Assembly: GCF_900182745.1 (NCBI RefSeq)
Contig: NZ_FXTY01000003.1
Coordinates: forward strand, 62,001-126,000
DNA from: Shimia sagamensis
GTDB taxonomy: Bacteria > Pseudomonadota > Alphaproteobacteria > Rhodobacterales > Rhodobacteraceae
Length of the DNA stretch: 64,000 bases
Reading direction: 5' to 3'
This document shows positions 24,788 through 33,526 of this stretch, piece by piece. A program made the position numbers and the translations under genes. Position 1 is the stretch's first letter. Each line of letters starts with the position of its first letter. The notes under the pieces were generated by a model. That model was given only the letters and a program-made list of their open reading frames with translations, was not told where the DNA came from and ran no database searches.

Positions 24788-26266
24788 CTACAGTTTTCCG
24801 TAGGTTGTTGGCACATCGCCCTGGATAATCTTAGTGACGGATTTGGCCACCAACGCTGCATTTTCAGCAGAATTGAAGCCGTCAATTTTGTCAAAAAACA
24901 GCCCGTCGATCGCGCCTTCATGAGACCGGTCGACCAATGCGCCGTAGGCTTTCTCAAGCGCAGCATGGTCCACGCCCTGCGCTGCAATTTGCGCAAAGTT
25001 CAACCCTTCTTGATAGGGGGTCACCCCCGGCAGCGATCGGTACCACGCGCCCCCAAACACCACCGCTGGCACGCCACTTAACAGGCCTTCCCAACCGGCT
25101 GTGCCCGCAACAGTGCCCACCACTTGCGCGTTGGCAACCAAGGCGGCGGAATCCGCAAAGGAGGGCAGCATCTTGACGTTAGGAATGCGTGACAGGCGGT
25201 GAAAGAAAAACGGCCCGCGGGCAAACAGGCCTTGGCGTGGGTTCTCTTTCACATAGACCTGCCAATCATCGGGAATGGAGCGCGCAATTGCTTCGATCAT
25301 CAACAACTGGTCGCGGTATCTTCCCCCTAACGTGGATGCAGACATCTCCGGTTGATTGTGCAGCGGCACATAGACGTATTTTTGCTCATAATCGACTGTG
25401 CCGCGGTCAAATTCAGCCAAGTGTTCATAATAAGCCAGCGCGTTTTTGTGGAAATAATGGGCAAATGGATCGCGCCAATCAGGCAAGCTGCCGTAAACAT
25501 CAGAAACACGTTTCAGCAGTGTGTAGAGGCGATGTGGTTTGAGCAGCAGAACAGGTTCGCGCCGCAGAACATACTTCAAAAAGCTGCCCACCGCCTTTGC
25601 GTTCAATTTGCCGGTTGCGCCAGGTTTCTGCCAATCGCCGTCCATAAAAAACAGATCCGGCAGTTTGCCGTGCTCCAGTGGAATGGCCGGGGCGTCGGAG
25701 GCGGAAGGATCAAAAACGCCATAGTCATCTATCGCGCCAGAGGAGAAAAAGCGGTCGTTGAACAGGGATTGCTGGTTCATTACAAGCGTTTTGATGCCGA
25801 GGCTCTTGGCAACCTGATACAGAACCGTGTCATACCCCAGATGTGGCGTCATGAAGAACACCACATGGGTGATTTCCTCTTCGATCATACGTTGGGCAAT
25901 CACGTCGGTGAGCATGTAGTAATAATCCAGGTAATCCTGCAGGTTATCCAGATTGTGGGCGTTGTAGTTGTAGTTCTCACTCACCCGTTGAAAGTGATCA
26001 ATGGCCATTGTTGCCATGTCGTGGAATTCATTGGAAGACAGCAAATCCAGGTTGGCACTTTGATGCACCGTGTCTTGCATGTGGTGCTTGCGCAGGCGCT
26101 CGTGCCGCCAGTCCCGTTTCATTGTGTTGATTGGGCGGGAGAACAGATCCGCGCCACGATCCCCAACAACCAGGGAAATCTCGATTTCACCGTTTGATTG
26201 TTTTTCAATCTCGCGCAGAAATTCGAGGCGATAGGTGCCGCGCACATCGCAGAGGAGTTTGGCCAT
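24788..26266 (-). CDS. Capsule polysaccharide biosynthesis/export family protein
   Basis: 492 residues from the ATG at 26266, preceded by GGGAGATACAAACG. It belongs to the Capsule_synth/KpsS-like group: KYVYVPLHNQPEMSAS, YVKENPRQGLFARGPFFFHR, and a late QVVGTVAGTAGWEGLLSGVP segment, which matches the nucleotide-sugar region of Kdo transferase-type glycosyltransferases. It may add or prime a glycan on the cell surface. No other capsule gene lies nearby, so it stands alone between the cobalt operon (convergent) and the RpiR regulator. The acceptor and sugar are unknown. Confidence 0.8.
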   Translation of the reverse strand: MAKLLCDVRGTYRLEFLREIEKQSNGEIEISLVVGDRGADLFSRPINTMKRDWRHERLRKHHMQDTVHQSANLDLLSSNEFHDMATMAIDHFQRVSENYNYNAHNLDNLQDYLDYYYMLTDVIAQRMIEEEITHVVFFMTPHLGYDTVLYQVAKSLGIKTLVMNQQSLFNDRFFSSGAIDDYGVFDPSASDAPAIPLEHGKLPDLFFMDGDWQKPGATGKLNAKAVGSFLKYVLRREPVLLLKPHRLYTLLKRVSDVYGSLPDWRDPFAHYFHKNALAYYEHLAEFDRGTVDYEQKYVYVPLHNQPEMSASTLGGRYRDQLLMIEAIARSIPDDWQVYVKENPRQGLFARGPFFFHRLSRIPNVKMLPSFADSAALVANAQVVGTVAGTAGWEGLLSGVPAVVFGGAWYRSLPGVTPYQEGLNFAQIAAQGVDHAALEKAYGALVDRSHEGAIDGLFFDKIDGFNSAENAALVAKSVTKIIQGDVPTTYGKL

Positions 26267-26464
26267 CGTTTGTATCTCCCAAAGCTTCCGCAGTCGCGCC
26301 GCCACTGGGAGTATTCCTCCGGGAGCTGGACACGTCCGACCTCCACTTTCTATAGAGCGCGGCTTTGCGTGTTTTAAGGGTAAATCCGCCGTGTGTGGCA
26401 ACTTCTGCCGAGCCAGCATGTGATATGACTGTTTGGTTGGCGCAGATAAGGCAAATGCTACCCG

Positions 26465-27322
26465 CTATTCCGGTAAGAAGTTGCCAAACAAATCCTGAGA
26501 TATGGCGATCCGTTCCACTTTGTCTCGCGCTTTGTCTCCAAGCTCGGTCACCACATCTTGAAACATCAGATTTAGGCCAAAATGGAGACCGGTGGGGAAT
26601 GGCAAAAACATGTGACCCTCGTTGGGATAGGGTAGCATCACGTCACTCAGTTCTGCACCCCAGTCGCAAAATTCATCGCAGAATAGGATTACTTTGAAAC
26701 CCCGTTCTTGCGCAGCCTGTGCCAAAATTGGTCCGTGATTCCCGTATCTGAATGTGTCGATCAAGATTAGCGCCTTGGTTTCGGATTCAACCCCAAAAAC
26801 ATCAGCATAGACACCATCAGTGCCGTCCAAAAACACCACATTGGAGCGCAGGTATTTAAGGCGCATGGCAAATCCGTTGGCCAGATATTGCATCACCTGA
26901 AATCCCGCAGCCATCACGCTCTCAGAATGTGCCACATATTGCACGGCGTTTTGCCATCGCTCGGTTTCCCGTAAATCCAGGGCCGTGCGAATGGCGGCGT
27001 TGGCAATTGCGTGGTCCTGGGTTGCGTCGCGCGTCTGGCTTGCTTGTTTGAAGCTTTTAAACCGGCTGCCGATTCGAGCGGACGTCGGCCCGTAAAGGTC
27101 ACGGCGTGCGTCGGCTCGCAGCTCATTGAGATTGCTAAAGCCAAGTTTCTTGAAAAATCGGCTCACCGTCATAGGGCTGACCTGTAATTTTTCGGCAATC
27201 TCTGCGCTCGTCTCTAAAGCAACGGCTTCCGGCCGGCTACTCAGATAGGTGGCAACACGTTGTTCCAGCTTGGTAAACGTCTGATTTGCACTGGCTATTG
27301 CCTCCGAAATATTCACGCTCAT
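26465..27322 (-). CDS. MurR/RpiR-family regulator with SIS domain
   Basis: 285 residues. Residues 1-80 are the RpiR helix-turn-helix (ETSAEIAEKLQVSPMTVSRF). Residues 125-260 form a SIS sugar-isomerase-type domain that binds a phosphosugar ligand in this family. It is transcribed away from the dipeptide ABC operon starting at 27513. MurR, the best known member, responds to N-acetylmuramic acid 6-phosphate, and the divergent operon ends in a D-Ala-D-Ala dipeptidase, so a link to cell-wall fragments is plausible but inferred. Confidence 0.9.
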   Translation of the reverse strand: MSVNISEAIASANQTFTKLEQRVATYLSSRPEAVALETSAEIAEKLQVSPMTVSRFFKKLGFSNLNELRADARRDLYGPTSARIGSRFKSFKQASQTRDATQDHAIANAAIRTALDLRETERWQNAVQYVAHSESVMAAGFQVMQYLANGFAMRLKYLRSNVVFLDGTDGVYADVFGVESETKALILIDTFRYGNHGPILAQAAQERGFKVILFCDEFCDWGAELSDVMLPYPNEGHMFLPFPTGLHFGLNLMFQDVVTELGDKARDKVERIAISQDLFGNFLPE

Positions 27323-27512
27323 CCTCAGACCCTTTTGCCCGACGCTTTCCCCAATAAACGGACCATATCAAAAATTATCCGGTATGCACGTACCATAATG
27401 GTGTTGACTGTTATTGCAATACCATAGAGGGTCAGGCCACTTGCCGTTGGGGAAATGCCCAACAAGATACGGCCGAACGGCCAAAGACATCGTTCTGGGG
27501 AGGACAGCGAAG
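27323..27512. promoter_or_regulatory. Divergent promoter region, RpiR gene / dipeptide operon
   Basis: 190 bases hold several short symmetrical sequences in a row: GGTATGCACGTACC (27381-27394), ACCATAATGGT (27392-27402, perfect), and ATTGCAAT (27413-27420, perfect). The dense symmetry between divergent genes makes these good operator candidates for the RpiR regulator. A ribosome binding site (GGGGAGGACAGCGAAG) precedes the ATG at 27513. Confidence 0.5.
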
Positions 27513-29078
27513 ATGAAAAATTCACATTGGTTCCAAGTGGTTGGCGCGGCAGCCGTCACAGTTGGTATGGCGGTCAACGCGCCAGTAGCCATGGCAGATG
27601 GCGATGCAGACCTGTTGGTTGTGGCTAAGGCGTCTGATCCGCAAACGCTCGATCCAGCACAAACCATGGACAACAATGATTGGACCGTAACATATCCGTT
27701 GTACCAACGTTTGGTGGCCTACGACGTATCTGAGGATGGCAAAGGCCTGACCTCTGTGATTGGTGAGCTGGCCAGCACATGGACTGCCTCTGATGATGGC
27801 ACGGTCTGGACGTTTGATCTGGCATCCGGCAATGCGTTCAGCGACGGCGCAACAGTTGACGCTGCCGCCGTGGAGTATTCTTTCAACCGTCTGATGGATC
27901 TGGGCCGCGGCCCGTCTGAAGCGTTCCCGGGTGGCATGAAAGTCGAAGCCACCGGTGACATGCAGGTGACCTTCACACTCGAGCAGCCGTTTGCGCCGTT
28001 CCTCTACACGCTGGCCAACAATGGCGCCGGTATTGTGAACCCGGCTGTTGAAGGCAAGGGCGACGATCACGGCACCGAATGGCTGTCCGCCAATTCCGCA
28101 GGGTCCGGCGCTTACATGCTGACCGGTTGGGAGCGTGGCCAAAGCCTCGTGCTGGAGCCAAACCCGAACTACGGTGGCGCAACCCCTGAGATCGAGAAAA
28201 TCCGCGTCGACATCATTGCAGAAGCGGCCGCGCGTCGTTTGAAGCTTGAAGCGGGTGACGTTCACATCGCGGAAAGCCTGCCGGTGGATCAACTTGATGC
28301 GCTTGGGAGCAAAGACGGCATCGAGGTGCAGAACTACCCAAGCCTCAAGGTGACCTACCTCTACTTGAACAACAAAGTTGCGCCTCTGGACAATGTGGAT
28401 GTGCGTCGTGCGATCTCTGCTGCGGTGGACTATCAGGGTATCATCGACGGCATTCTGGACGGCAACGGTGTGCAGATGCACGGCCCGATCCCAGAAGGCA
28501 TGTGGGGCCAGAACAAAAACGCGACCCAGTATTCTTATGATCTGACCTCTGCGAAAAAGGCTCTCGACGTTGCTGGCGGCGCAAGCGAGGAAATCTCCTT
28601 CCTCTACTCCGATCGCGACCCACTGTGGGAGCCAATTGCCATCGCAACCCAAGCGTACCTGTCCCAATTGGGCCTGAACGTGAAGCTGGAGAAGCTGGCA
28701 AATGCCACCATGCGTGAGCGTTTTGACACCGGCGAATTTGGCATTGCCACCGGCAACTGGAGCCCGGACTTCGCGGACCCCTACATGTTCACCAACTACT
28801 GGTTTGACAGCAAGCGTCACGGTCTGGCGGGCAACCGCAGCTGGTACTCCAACGACAAAGTTGACGGCCTGCTGCAGCAAGCTGTTGTCAGCTCCGACAC
28901 AGCAGAACGCACCGCGCTTTATGGTGAGCTGCAGGAAATCGTGACGGATGAGGCGGCCTACGTCTATCTGTTCCAGAAAGACTACCGCATCGCTGTTCGG
29001 GATGATGTCGAAGGCTTTGTTTTCAACCCAATGCTCGAAGATATCTTCAACTTCGGCGGCATGTCACTCTCCGACTAA
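27513..29078 (+). CDS. Dipeptide/oligopeptide ABC transporter binding protein
   Basis: 521 residues from the ATG at 27513; a longer in-frame start at 27414 lies in the promoter region. Residues 1-28 are a signal peptide ending in VAMA. The mature protein is an SBP_bac_5 type (DppA/OppA) receptor, with ASDPQTLDPAQTMDNNDWT, EYSFNRLMD and the late YLFQKDYRIAVRDDVEGF. It captures a peptide (or peptide-like glycan fragment) in the periplasm for the two permeases and two ATPases that follow. Confidence 0.93.
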   Translation: MKNSHWFQVVGAAAVTVGMAVNAPVAMADGDADLLVVAKASDPQTLDPAQTMDNNDWTVTYPLYQRLVAYDVSEDGKGLTSVIGELASTWTASDDGTVWTFDLASGNAFSDGATVDAAAVEYSFNRLMDLGRGPSEAFPGGMKVEATGDMQVTFTLEQPFAPFLYTLANNGAGIVNPAVEGKGDDHGTEWLSANSAGSGAYMLTGWERGQSLVLEPNPNYGGATPEIEKIRVDIIAEAAARRLKLEAGDVHIAESLPVDQLDALGSKDGIEVQNYPSLKVTYLYLNNKVAPLDNVDVRRAISAAVDYQGIIDGILDGNGVQMHGPIPEGMWGQNKNATQYSYDLTSAKKALDVAGGASEEISFLYSDRDPLWEPIAIATQAYLSQLGLNVKLEKLANATMRERFDTGEFGIATGNWSPDFADPYMFTNYWFDSKRHGLAGNRSWYSNDKVDGLLQQAVVSSDTAERTALYGELQEIVTDEAAYVYLFQKDYRIAVRDDVEGFVFNPMLEDIFNFGGMSLSD

Positions 29079-29145
29079 GCCCCAAGCAATTGGCCCAAGA
29101 CTGCTGCGGTGGTCTTGGGTCTCCAGCCAATAAAGAAACGCGCCG

Positions 29146-30162
29146 ATGTCCTTCCTCAATGTCATCCGCCGCCGATTGATGTTCCTGATACTGGTTCTCT
29201 TTGGCGTGACGGTTATCACCTTCACCATCTCAAATCTCATTCCCGGCGACCCGGCCCGCATGATTGCGGGCGACCGCGCGACGCCGGAGATTGTGCAAAA
29301 TATCCGCGAGGATCTCGGCCTCGATAAACCGCTTCCCATCCAGTACCTGCGCTACCTCGAAGGCGTGGTTCAGGGCGACTTCGGAAACTCAATCCGCACC
29401 CGCCGCCCGGTGCTGGAAGATCTGCGTATCTTCTTCCCAGCGACGCTGGAGCTGGCGCTCACTGCGCTGTTCTTTGCCACCGCTTTGGGCATCCCTCTGG
29501 GCGTGGCCTCCGCTGTGTGGAAAGACAAACCGATTGACCATTTTGTGCGGGTGATTGCCGTGACCGGCATCTCCACACCGGCCTTTTGGCTTGGCCTTCT
29601 GGTGATCCTGCTGTTCTACGGCAACCTCGGTTGGCTCCCCAGCGGCGGGCGCATTGACCCGTCTCTTGAAATGCCCACCCGCGTCACTGGCTTCCTGATG
29701 ATTGACAGCCTGTTGGCCGGTGATTTGACCGCCTTTGGCTCCGCTCTCAAACACATCTTGCTACCTGCCTTCACGTTGGGCTTTGTGCACCTCGGCGTGG
29801 TGGCCCGCCAAGTGCGTGCCGCGATGCTCGAAGAGCTGCAGCAGGACTATATCCGCACCGCCAAAGCCAACGGTCTCAGCCGCTTCAAAGTGGTCTTCAC
29901 CGAAGCGCTGCCCAACGCGATGATCCCCTCGATCACCGTGCTTGGCCTTGCGCTGGGCGATCTGCTTTACGGCGCGGTGCTGACTGAAACCGTCTTTGCC
30001 TGGCCCGGCATGGGCGCCTATGTGGTGAACTCGATCCAAGCGCTGGATTTCCCAGCAGTGATGGGTTTCACCGTGGTGGTCTCGCTGGCCTACGTGTTGA
30101 TCAACCTTGCGGTCGATCTGATCTATATGGCGGTTGATCCGCGCATCCGGGAGGTCTCGTGA
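29146..30162 (+). CDS. Dipeptide ABC transporter permease (DppB-like)
   Basis: 338 residues, six membrane segments, with the DppB-type N-terminal TM (FLILVLFGVTVITFTISNLI followed by PGDPARM) and the EAA loop (YIRTAKANGLSRFKVVFTEA). It is the first of the two channel proteins and follows the binding protein by 67 bases. Confidence 0.95.
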   Translation: MSFLNVIRRRLMFLILVLFGVTVITFTISNLIPGDPARMIAGDRATPEIVQNIREDLGLDKPLPIQYLRYLEGVVQGDFGNSIRTRRPVLEDLRIFFPATLELALTALFFATALGIPLGVASAVWKDKPIDHFVRVIAVTGISTPAFWLGLLVILLFYGNLGWLPSGGRIDPSLEMPTRVTGFLMIDSLLAGDLTAFGSALKHILLPAFTLGFVHLGVVARQVRAAMLEELQQDYIRTAKANGLSRFKVVFTEALPNAMIPSITVLGLALGDLLYGAVLTETVFAWPGMGAYVVNSIQALDFPAVMGFTVVVSLAYVLINLAVDLIYMAVDPRIREVS

Positions 30163-31052
30163 TGAGCGACGCAACCGTCTCTGTGAACCCAATCAAACGC
30201 GTCTTGTCGCGGGTGGATTGGGGCTACCTTTGGTATCAAATCAAGAAAAGCCCGCTGACACTTGGCGGCGGAGCTGTGGTCTTGATCGTGTTGTTTCTGG
30301 TGATCTTTGCACCGGTCTTTGCCACCCATGATCCCAACGCCATCGATCTGCGCGCCCGTCTAGCCGCGCCCGGTTGGGAGCATTTCTTTGGCACCGACGA
30401 AGTGGGCCGCGACCTCTATTCTCGCATCCTCTACGGTGGGCGGCAATCTGTGGCTGTTGGTTTCTTTGTGGTGCTTGTCGCCGGTTTCATCGGTACGTTT
30501 GTTGGCGCTTTTGCCGGCTTGATTGGCGGGCGTGTGGATGTGGTGATCATGCGACTGATGGATGTGGTGCTTTCCGTGCCATCTCTGGTGCTGATCATGG
30601 CGCTGGCTGCGGCGCTTGGCCCAAGCCTGATCAATGCCGCCATTGCCATCGCCTTGGTGCGCATCCCGATTTATGTGCGCATCTCACGTGGGCAAACTTT
30701 GCTCATCCGCGAGATGTCTTTTGTAACCGCCGCCGAAACCTTCAAGGCGTCCAAACTGCACATCCTGCGCTGGCACATCCTGCCCAACATCTTGTCGCCA
30801 GTCATGGTGCAGGCCACGTTGGACCTTGGCAGCACCATTCTCTTGGCTTCCGCGCTCAGCTTCATTGGCCTTGGTGCGCAACAACCCACCGCCGAATGGG
30901 GTGCCATGGTGGCCACCGGACGCAACTACATCTTGGACCAGTGGTGGTACTCGGCCTTCCCCGGCTTTGCCATCCTGATCACCGCCACCGCCTTCAACCT
31001 TCTGGGTGATGGCATCCGCGACATCCTTGATCCCAAACAGAAGGCACGCTGA
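30162..31052 (+). CDS. Dipeptide ABC transporter permease (DppC-like)
   Basis: 296 residues from the ATG at 30162, which overlaps the previous stop as TGATG and follows GGGAGGT; a GTG one codon earlier is also possible. DppC signatures are FFGTDEVGRDLYSRILYGGR and the coupling loop VTAAETFKASKLHILRWHIL. Second channel protein of the importer. Confidence 0.95.
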   Translation: MSDATVSVNPIKRVLSRVDWGYLWYQIKKSPLTLGGGAVVLIVLFLVIFAPVFATHDPNAIDLRARLAAPGWEHFFGTDEVGRDLYSRILYGGRQSVAVGFFVVLVAGFIGTFVGAFAGLIGGRVDVVIMRLMDVVLSVPSLVLIMALAAALGPSLINAAIAIALVRIPIYVRISRGQTLLIREMSFVTAAETFKASKLHILRWHILPNILSPVMVQATLDLGSTILLASALSFIGLGAQQPTAEWGAMVATGRNYILDQWWYSAFPGFAILITATAFNLLGDGIRDILDPKQKAR

Positions 31053-31053
31053 C

Positions 31054-32031
31054 ATGGCGGACCCAGTATTAAAAATTGACGGGCTGGAAGTTCTGTTTCC
31101 AGGCTTCTCAGGTGACGTGCATGCCGTAAATGGCGTGGACTTGGATGTGCAGCCGGGCGAGATTGTTGGTCTAGTGGGCGAAAGTGGCTCGGCCAAATCA
31201 GTCACCGCCATGACGGCGCTTGGCTTGTTGCCCGCTGGCGCATTCCGCCAATCCGCGGGCACCATCAGCATCCTGGGGCGCGACGTCGCCACCATGTCCG
31301 AGCGTGAGATGAACAAGCTGCGCGGCGGCGATGTGGCAATGATCTTTCAGGAGCCACAAACCGCGCTTAACCCCACCAAGACCATTGGCAAACAGATGCT
31401 GCGGGTGATCGAACTACATTCCAACCTGCGCGGTCTGGCGGCCCGGGACCGTGCCATCGAACTGCTCAAGGACATGCGCATCAACGATGCCGAAGAAATC
31501 TTGGGCCGTTATCCGTTTGAGCTCTCCGGCGGTATGCGGCAGCGTATCCTGATTGGCATGGCCTTTGCCTGCTCACCCAAACTGTTGGTGGCAGACGAAC
31601 CCACCACAGCCTTGGATGTGACGGTACAACGGCAGGTGCTGCAATTGTTGCACGCCAAAGCCCGTCAAACCGGCGCATCAGTGCTGTTTATCTCGCATGA
31701 TTTGGCGGTGATCAGCCAGTTCTGTGACCGCATCTATGTGATGTATGCAGGCCGTGTGGTGGAATCCGGACCGGCGCAAAAGGTGCTGGGCAATCCGCAA
31801 CACCCCTATACCGCCGCCCTGATCGAAGCGCTGCCAGAGGATGCCAATCCGGGGGAACCGCTCGCGTCAATCCCGGGCACCGTGCCCAATCTGGTCAATC
31901 CGCCAAAAGGCTGCGCCTTTCAGGCCCGCTGTCGCCATGCGCACGCCGCCTGTGACTCGCGCCCTGTGCTGACCGACGTTGGCACCAAACACCAAGCCGC
32001 TTGCTGGCTGCGCGAGGAGATCTCCGCATGA
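31054..32031 (+). CDS. Dipeptide ABC transporter ATPase (DppD-like)
   Basis: 325 residues from the ATG at 31054, 1 base after the previous stop. Walker A GESGSAKS has Ala in place of the usual Gly at the sixth position, a known DppD/OppD variation (GESGSGKS is commoner). Signature ELSGGMRQRILIG and Walker B LLVADEPTTALD are intact. The C-terminus contains the oligopeptide-transporter cysteine motif (GCAFQARCRHAHAAC), which binds an iron-sulphur cluster in relatives. Confidence 0.95.
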   Translation: MADPVLKIDGLEVLFPGFSGDVHAVNGVDLDVQPGEIVGLVGESGSAKSVTAMTALGLLPAGAFRQSAGTISILGRDVATMSEREMNKLRGGDVAMIFQEPQTALNPTKTIGKQMLRVIELHSNLRGLAARDRAIELLKDMRINDAEEILGRYPFELSGGMRQRILIGMAFACSPKLLVADEPTTALDVTVQRQVLQLLHAKARQTGASVLFISHDLAVISQFCDRIYVMYAGRVVESGPAQKVLGNPQHPYTAALIEALPEDANPGEPLASIPGTVPNLVNPPKGCAFQARCRHAHAACDSRPVLTDVGTKHQAACWLREEISA

Positions 32032-32984
32032 CTATTGATAGTGTGATGACGCTCTCCAACATCCACATGCGCTTCCCGTTTGGCGAGGACTGGCGCGGCC
32101 GCCCACATGGTTTTGTGCATGCGCTCAACGGCATTGATCTCGAGATCTTGCGTGGCAAAACCTTGGGTGTTGTTGGGGAGTCCGGCTGTGGCAAATCCAC
32201 TCTGGCGCAGGTGCTTATGGGCATTCGTAAGCCGTCTGAGGGCGAAGTGATCCGCAACTTTGGCGCAGATCATGATGTGCAAATTGTGTTCCAAGACCCG
32301 CAAAGCTCGCTCAACGCGCGTATGCCGGTCTGGCGGGTAATCACGGAACCTGTGTTTGCCGTCACCAAACGCCCCAAGGCCGAGTTGCGTGCATTGGCAG
32401 CTGATCTTGCCGCCAAAGTGGGTCTGCGCCCCGAGGTGCTCGACCGCTATCCCCATGAGTTCTCCGGTGGTCAGCGTCAACGTATTGCCATCGCCCGTGC
32501 GCTGTCCTCTGATCCGGATGTGATTGTGCTCGACGAGCCGACCTCGGCGCTTGATATCTCCATTCAGGCGCAAATTCTGAACCTGCTGAAAGACCTGCAG
32601 GCGGAACGCGGCCTGACCTACATTTTCATCTCCCACGACATCTCGGTGGTGCGCTATCTCTGTGATGAGGTGGCGGTGATGTATCTGGGTCAGGTGGTGG
32701 AGCATGGCGCGTCCGACGCTGTCCTTGCCGCGCCCAAACATCCCTACACCCGGCTCCTGCTGGACTCGATCCCAACCATGCGCGCCACCGGCGGGCTGGG
32801 GGAGTCGCTTAGCAACACAGACCTGCCGTCCAACCGAAACCTGCCCACTGGCTGTTTCTTTAAAGACCGCTGTGAACTGGCGGGCGTAGGCTGTGACGTG
32901 CGACAAAACATGGTGCCTACCGAGCAGGCCCAGGTGCGCTGTTGTCAAACTGCAGCCACCACCCCACAAAAGGTGTCCGCATGA
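32028..32984 (+). CDS. Dipeptide ABC transporter ATPase (DppF-like)
   Basis: 318 residues; the ATG overlaps the DppD-like stop as ATGA. Walker A GESGCGKST, signature FSGGQRQRIAIARAL, Walker B VIVLDEPTSALD. The C-terminal Cys motif (GCFFKDRCELAGVGC) is present. It forms the ATPase heterodimer with the preceding product. Confidence 0.95.
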   Translation: MTIDSVMTLSNIHMRFPFGEDWRGRPHGFVHALNGIDLEILRGKTLGVVGESGCGKSTLAQVLMGIRKPSEGEVIRNFGADHDVQIVFQDPQSSLNARMPVWRVITEPVFAVTKRPKAELRALAADLAAKVGLRPEVLDRYPHEFSGGQRQRIAIARALSSDPDVIVLDEPTSALDISIQAQILNLLKDLQAERGLTYIFISHDISVVRYLCDEVAVMYLGQVVEHGASDAVLAAPKHPYTRLLLDSIPTMRATGGLGESLSNTDLPSNRNLPTGCFFKDRCELAGVGCDVRQNMVPTEQAQVRCCQTAATTPQKVSA

Positions 32985-33508
32985 CGCTGGTCCCAATTCA
33001 ACACGCGGCCATCGACGTGCAACTTGCCTATGCGACCACCGAGAACTTCGCCGGTGAGGTGCTCTACACCACGCCGGAGGATCAACAGGCACGCTTGCAC
33101 ACACATGCCGCCGATGCCCTCTTTCATGCCGCCGATCGCGCCGCCGCCCTTGGACTGCGCCTTCTGCTGCTGGACGCCTATCGCCCACAAGCGGTGCAAC
33201 GCCGCTTGTGGGAGGTACGGCCTGACCCCGAATTTGTTGCAGACCCGGCCATCGGTTCGGATCACAGTCGCGGTACCGCTGTGGATCTGACGCTGACCCG
33301 TGCGGATGGCACTGTGCTCGACATGGGCACAGACTTTGACGCCGCGTTGCAACAATCGCATCACTCCAGAATCGACATCTGCCGTGAAGCTCAGCAAAAC
33401 CGTTTGGTTTTGTTAGGTCTCATGGCAGGTGCCGGTTTTGAGTTGAACCCCTATGAGTGGTGGCACTACGCGTTGGAGAATTCGGAAAACTACCCGTTGA
33501 TCTCCTAA
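32981..33508 (+). CDS. ddpX: D-alanyl-D-alanine dipeptidase (VanX/DdpX family)
   Basis: 175 residues from the ATG at 32981, overlapping the ATPase stop as ATGA. The zinc and catalytic residues are in SDHSRGTAVDLTL (SxHxxGxAxD) and EWWHY (ExWH), the VanX signature; LLLDAYRPQAVQRRLW is also typical. It should hydrolyse D-Ala-D-Ala brought in by the linked ABC importer. No signal peptide is present, so it acts in the cytoplasm, as DdpX does. The order binding protein-permeases-ATPases-dipeptidase parallels the E. coli ddp operon, with the dipeptidase last instead of first. Confidence 0.9.
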   Translation: MTLVPIQHAAIDVQLAYATTENFAGEVLYTTPEDQQARLHTHAADALFHAADRAAALGLRLLLLDAYRPQAVQRRLWEVRPDPEFVADPAIGSDHSRGTAVDLTLTRADGTVLDMGTDFDAALQQSHHSRIDICREAQQNRLVLLGLMAGAGFELNPYEWWHYALENSENYPLIS

Positions 33509-33526
33509 TCCATGGCGCTGGGCGCT

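Noticed and set aside
27522..28880. 452-residue minus-strand frame
   Set aside because: It overlaps the peptide-binding protein gene entirely and has a composition (His/Arg/Val rich) typical of antisense frames in G+C-rich genes.
31920..33188. 422-residue minus-strand frame across the DppF-like and ddpX genes
   Set aside because: It crosses two real genes with intact motifs and shows no domain of its own.
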